Source: Candidatus Thiomargarita nelsonii
GTDB taxonomy: Bacteria; Pseudomonadota; Gammaproteobacteria; Beggiatoales; Beggiatoaceae
Direction: 5' to 3'
Assembly (NCBI GenBank): GCA_001640045.1
Contig: LUTY01000008.1
Span: 1-7,463 of the forward strand
DNA: 7,463 bases
The position numbers and the translations under genes were made by a program. Shown here piece by piece: positions 6,695 to 7,463 of this stretch; the stretch's first letter is position 1; each line of letters begins with the position of its first letter. The notes under the pieces were generated by a model. It saw only the letters and a list, made by a program, of their open reading frames with translations. It ran no database searches and had not been told where the DNA came from.

Positions 6695-7051
6695 TTAAAA
6701 TGCGGGCGTTTTTCGTCCACTGACAAATAAATGCAACGGTGCCGGTTTTCCGGCATTAACAAGACGCTTAGTCAACAGATAGCCCAATATAGCTCCCATA
6801 CTATGACCATAAATCGCATAAAGTTGGCCATTCAAATCACTAATGACTTGCTGAAAAACATCGTCCGCCATGGCTTCTAAATTGGTCAATAAGGGTTCCC
6901 TTATTCTTTTGCCACGGCCCGGTAATTCCAGCGGCTTAATAAGAATATTTTCATCCACATTCGCTTGAAAATCACGGTACGATAAGCTGTGACCACCAGC
7001 AAATGGTAAACAATACAAGGTTATTTTTGGGTTATTTGAGGTTTTCATCAT
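6695..7051 (-). pseudogene. Truncated type II (editing) thioesterase of a PKS/NRPS cluster
   Basis: 118 residues clearly from the N-terminal half of a type II thioesterase (GrsT/RifR-like alpha/beta hydrolase), the stand-alone enzymes that remove wrong or stalled acyl groups from carrier proteins. Motifs in order: LPFAGG (15-20, oxyanion region), ELPGRGKRIREP (42-53), the nucleophile elbow GHSMG with S84, and LFVSGRKTP (108-116). The family is normally about 240-250 residues; here the frame stops right after the SGR.. motif, where the lid and then the catalytic Asp and His should follow. The next 14 bases hold only the fkbK ribosome site, so the missing half is not present in another frame: this looks like a deletion, not a frameshift. 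It is probably inactive as a thioesterase. ATG at 7051 is the start that keeps the whole conserved region; no strong Shine-Dalgarno precedes it. It heads the intact part of the minus-strand operon. Confidence 0.82.
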
Positions 7052-7094
7052 GGCTAACTAATTTACCAGATTCAATTTTCAAGATCAATGCCAT
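7032..7094 (-). other. Tiny open frame overlapping the thioesterase start
   Basis: From the ATG at 7094 the minus strand encodes 20 residues (MALILKIESGKLVSHDENLK) and stops at 7032-7034, inside the thioesterase gene in another frame. The amphipathic, charged sequence could be the last residues of a lost upstream gene, with the overlap coupling translation of the thioesterase that otherwise lacks a Shine-Dalgarno. It is equally compatible with chance, and no family is recognised. Confidence 0.15.
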
Positions 7095-7107
7095 TAAGTG
7101 CAAATAA

Positions 7108-7144
7108 TAATATACCAAGGGCAACTACAAGGGATTGCCCCTAC
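7108..7144 (+). repeat. Dispersed palindromic repeat, copy 2 (inverted relative to copy 1)
   Basis: TAATATACC followed by AAGGGCAACTACAAGGG and ATTGCCCCTAC, with GGGCAA (7119-7124) able to pair with TTGCCC (7135-7140). It is the same unit as the one at 3140-3180 read on the other strand, slightly shorter between the TATACC end and the hairpin. It sits just upstream of the thioesterase-fkb operon, so the two copies bracket the cassette as an inverted pair. Confidence 0.75.
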
Positions 7145-7260
7145 ATCAATGCCAACAGGGATTGCCGCCTCAAATTCAGACCTGCGGCACGATATGTACC
7201 GGTTAGTTCTTCAAATACCAATACAATGTTTGACCGCTGCGAAATGCTTAAATTAATCAT
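7141..7260 (-). other. Small open frame of unknown status after the right-edge gene
   Basis: An ATG at 7260 overlaps the stop of the right-edge gene (TAA at 7255-7253) and opens a 39-codon frame ending with TAG at 7143-7141. The predicted peptide is basic (for example TYRAAGLNLRRQSLLALM near its end). Because its 3' half is made of the palindromic repeat sequence, it is more likely a repeat read in frame than a gene. No family recognised. Confidence 0.15.
7145..7190 (+). repeat. Degenerate second repeat unit with a small hairpin
   Basis: Directly next to copy 2, CAACAGGGATTGCC (7153-7166) echoes its TACAAGGGATTGCCCC half, and TGCCGC (7163-7168) is the reverse complement of GCGGCA (7184-7189), giving a 6-bp stem with a 15-base loop. 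ATCAATGCCA occurs at 7084-7093 and again at 7145-7154, bracketing copy 2 as a 10-bp direct repeat, possibly a target duplication or part of the repeat. The similarity is partial, so this is tentative. Confidence 0.4.
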
Positions 7261-7463
7261 TCACGGCAAACTGAGGAATGGAATAATGACCTCCATAAGC
7301 CTTAAAGAGGTGGTTAATTCCATCATAATCTGAGGCGTAAATATCCGCCCGGGTGTCAATATAAGTTAGCACTTCTTTAGTAAAACCACCAGTAGATACC
7401 AGCCATAGGTGTATCTCAGGGACTGCTGTACCCTCTTCTTTATGTACCTGAATCAAAACTTGT
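7253..7463 (-). CDS. C-terminus of an unidentified protein, possibly restriction-endonuclease-like
   Basis: The frame is open to the right window edge and ends at TAA 7255-7253, giving about 69 C-terminal residues; the TTG at 7456 is in-frame Leu and not a start. The peptide contains HLWLVSTGGFTKEVLTYI and then YASDYDGINHLFKAYGG, ending FAVND. The alternation of a hydrophobic strand with WLVSTGGFT and a following helix resembles, from memory, the tails of restriction-endonuclease-like (PD-(D/E)XK) domains in some large ATPase or stress proteins, but the catalytic motif would be outside the window. The coding call is reasonable; the family suggestion is weak. It reads in the same direction as the fkb operon but is separated from it by about 200 bases holding the repeat cluster, so co-transcription is doubtful. 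Confidence 0.6.
   Translation of the reverse strand, partial: QVLIQVHKEEGTAVPEIHLWLVSTGGFTKEVLTYIDTRADIYASDYDGINHLFKAYGGHYSIPQFAVND

Noticed and set aside
6210..6698. 162-codon plus-strand open frame
   Set aside because: It lies antisense to fkbK, whose motifs are unmistakable; the Asn/Phe/His-rich peptide is typical of a shadow frame.
7060..7088. Possible minus-strand promoter: TTGATC (7083-7088), 17 bases, TAAATT (7060-7065)
   Set aside because: Only four of six matches in each box, and the start site would fall at the thioesterase ATG, leaving no leader; A/T-rich sequence gives such matches by chance.
3140..7190. CRISPR array
   Set aside because: Only two to three repeat copies, in opposite orientations, far apart, with no regular spacers and no cas genes.
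7088..7333. 81-codon plus-strand open frame
   Set aside because: It is made largely of the palindromic repeat cluster and then runs antisense to the right-edge coding region.

Overview
The window (about 43% G+C by eye) is dense bacterial coding sequence: two converging gene blocks separated by short spacers rich in palindromes. Most genes have ordinary Shine-Dalgarno sites. Protein style and the G+C-rich palindromes scattered through A/T-rich spacers resemble large sulfur-oxidising gammaproteobacteria (Beggiatoa/Thiomargarita type). That assignment is an impression only; no rRNA or other taxonomic marker is present.

Left block, plus strand (1-3026): the 3' part of a zinc-dependent medium-chain dehydrogenase, which runs in from outside the window, is followed after six bases by a complete 705-residue molybdopterin oxidoreductase. 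This enzyme has an N-terminal [4Fe-4S] motif and a probable cysteine ligand to molybdenum or tungsten. The two genes look co-transcribed, but their substrate cannot be read from the sequence.

Right block, minus strand (7051 down to 3246): a tight operon of a shortened type II thioesterase followed by relatives of FkbK, FkbJ, FkbI and FkbH. The four fkb-type genes are complete and make up the known pathway that loads a C3 glyceryl unit from glycolysis onto a dedicated acyl carrier protein and oxidises it to hydroxymalonyl-ACP, a polyketide extender unit. The O-methyltransferase (FkbG) that would turn it into methoxymalonyl-ACP is not in the window, so hydroxymalonyl-ACP is the most economical product. 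The operon therefore belongs to a polyketide or hybrid polyketide/non-ribosomal peptide cluster whose megasynthase lies outside, or has been lost.

There are signs of rearrangement around the cassette. The thioesterase stops after 118 residues, at about half the family length, before its catalytic Asp and His. Between the two converging blocks, the minus strand at 3027-3122 encodes about 32 residues that resemble the N-terminus of a cyclic-peptide-export ABC transporter; homology ends at the stop codon of the molybdoenzyme gene. Two copies of a roughly 40-bp palindromic repeat (3140-3180 and 7108-7144) sit in opposite orientation on either side of the cassette. Two more perfect hairpins lie inside the operon, flanking the carrier-protein gene. 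The right edge (7253-7463) holds the C-terminus of an unidentified protein, possibly nuclease-related.

Overall, an intact extender-unit cassette is bracketed by truncated cluster genes and inverted repeats and abuts a molybdoenzyme operon.
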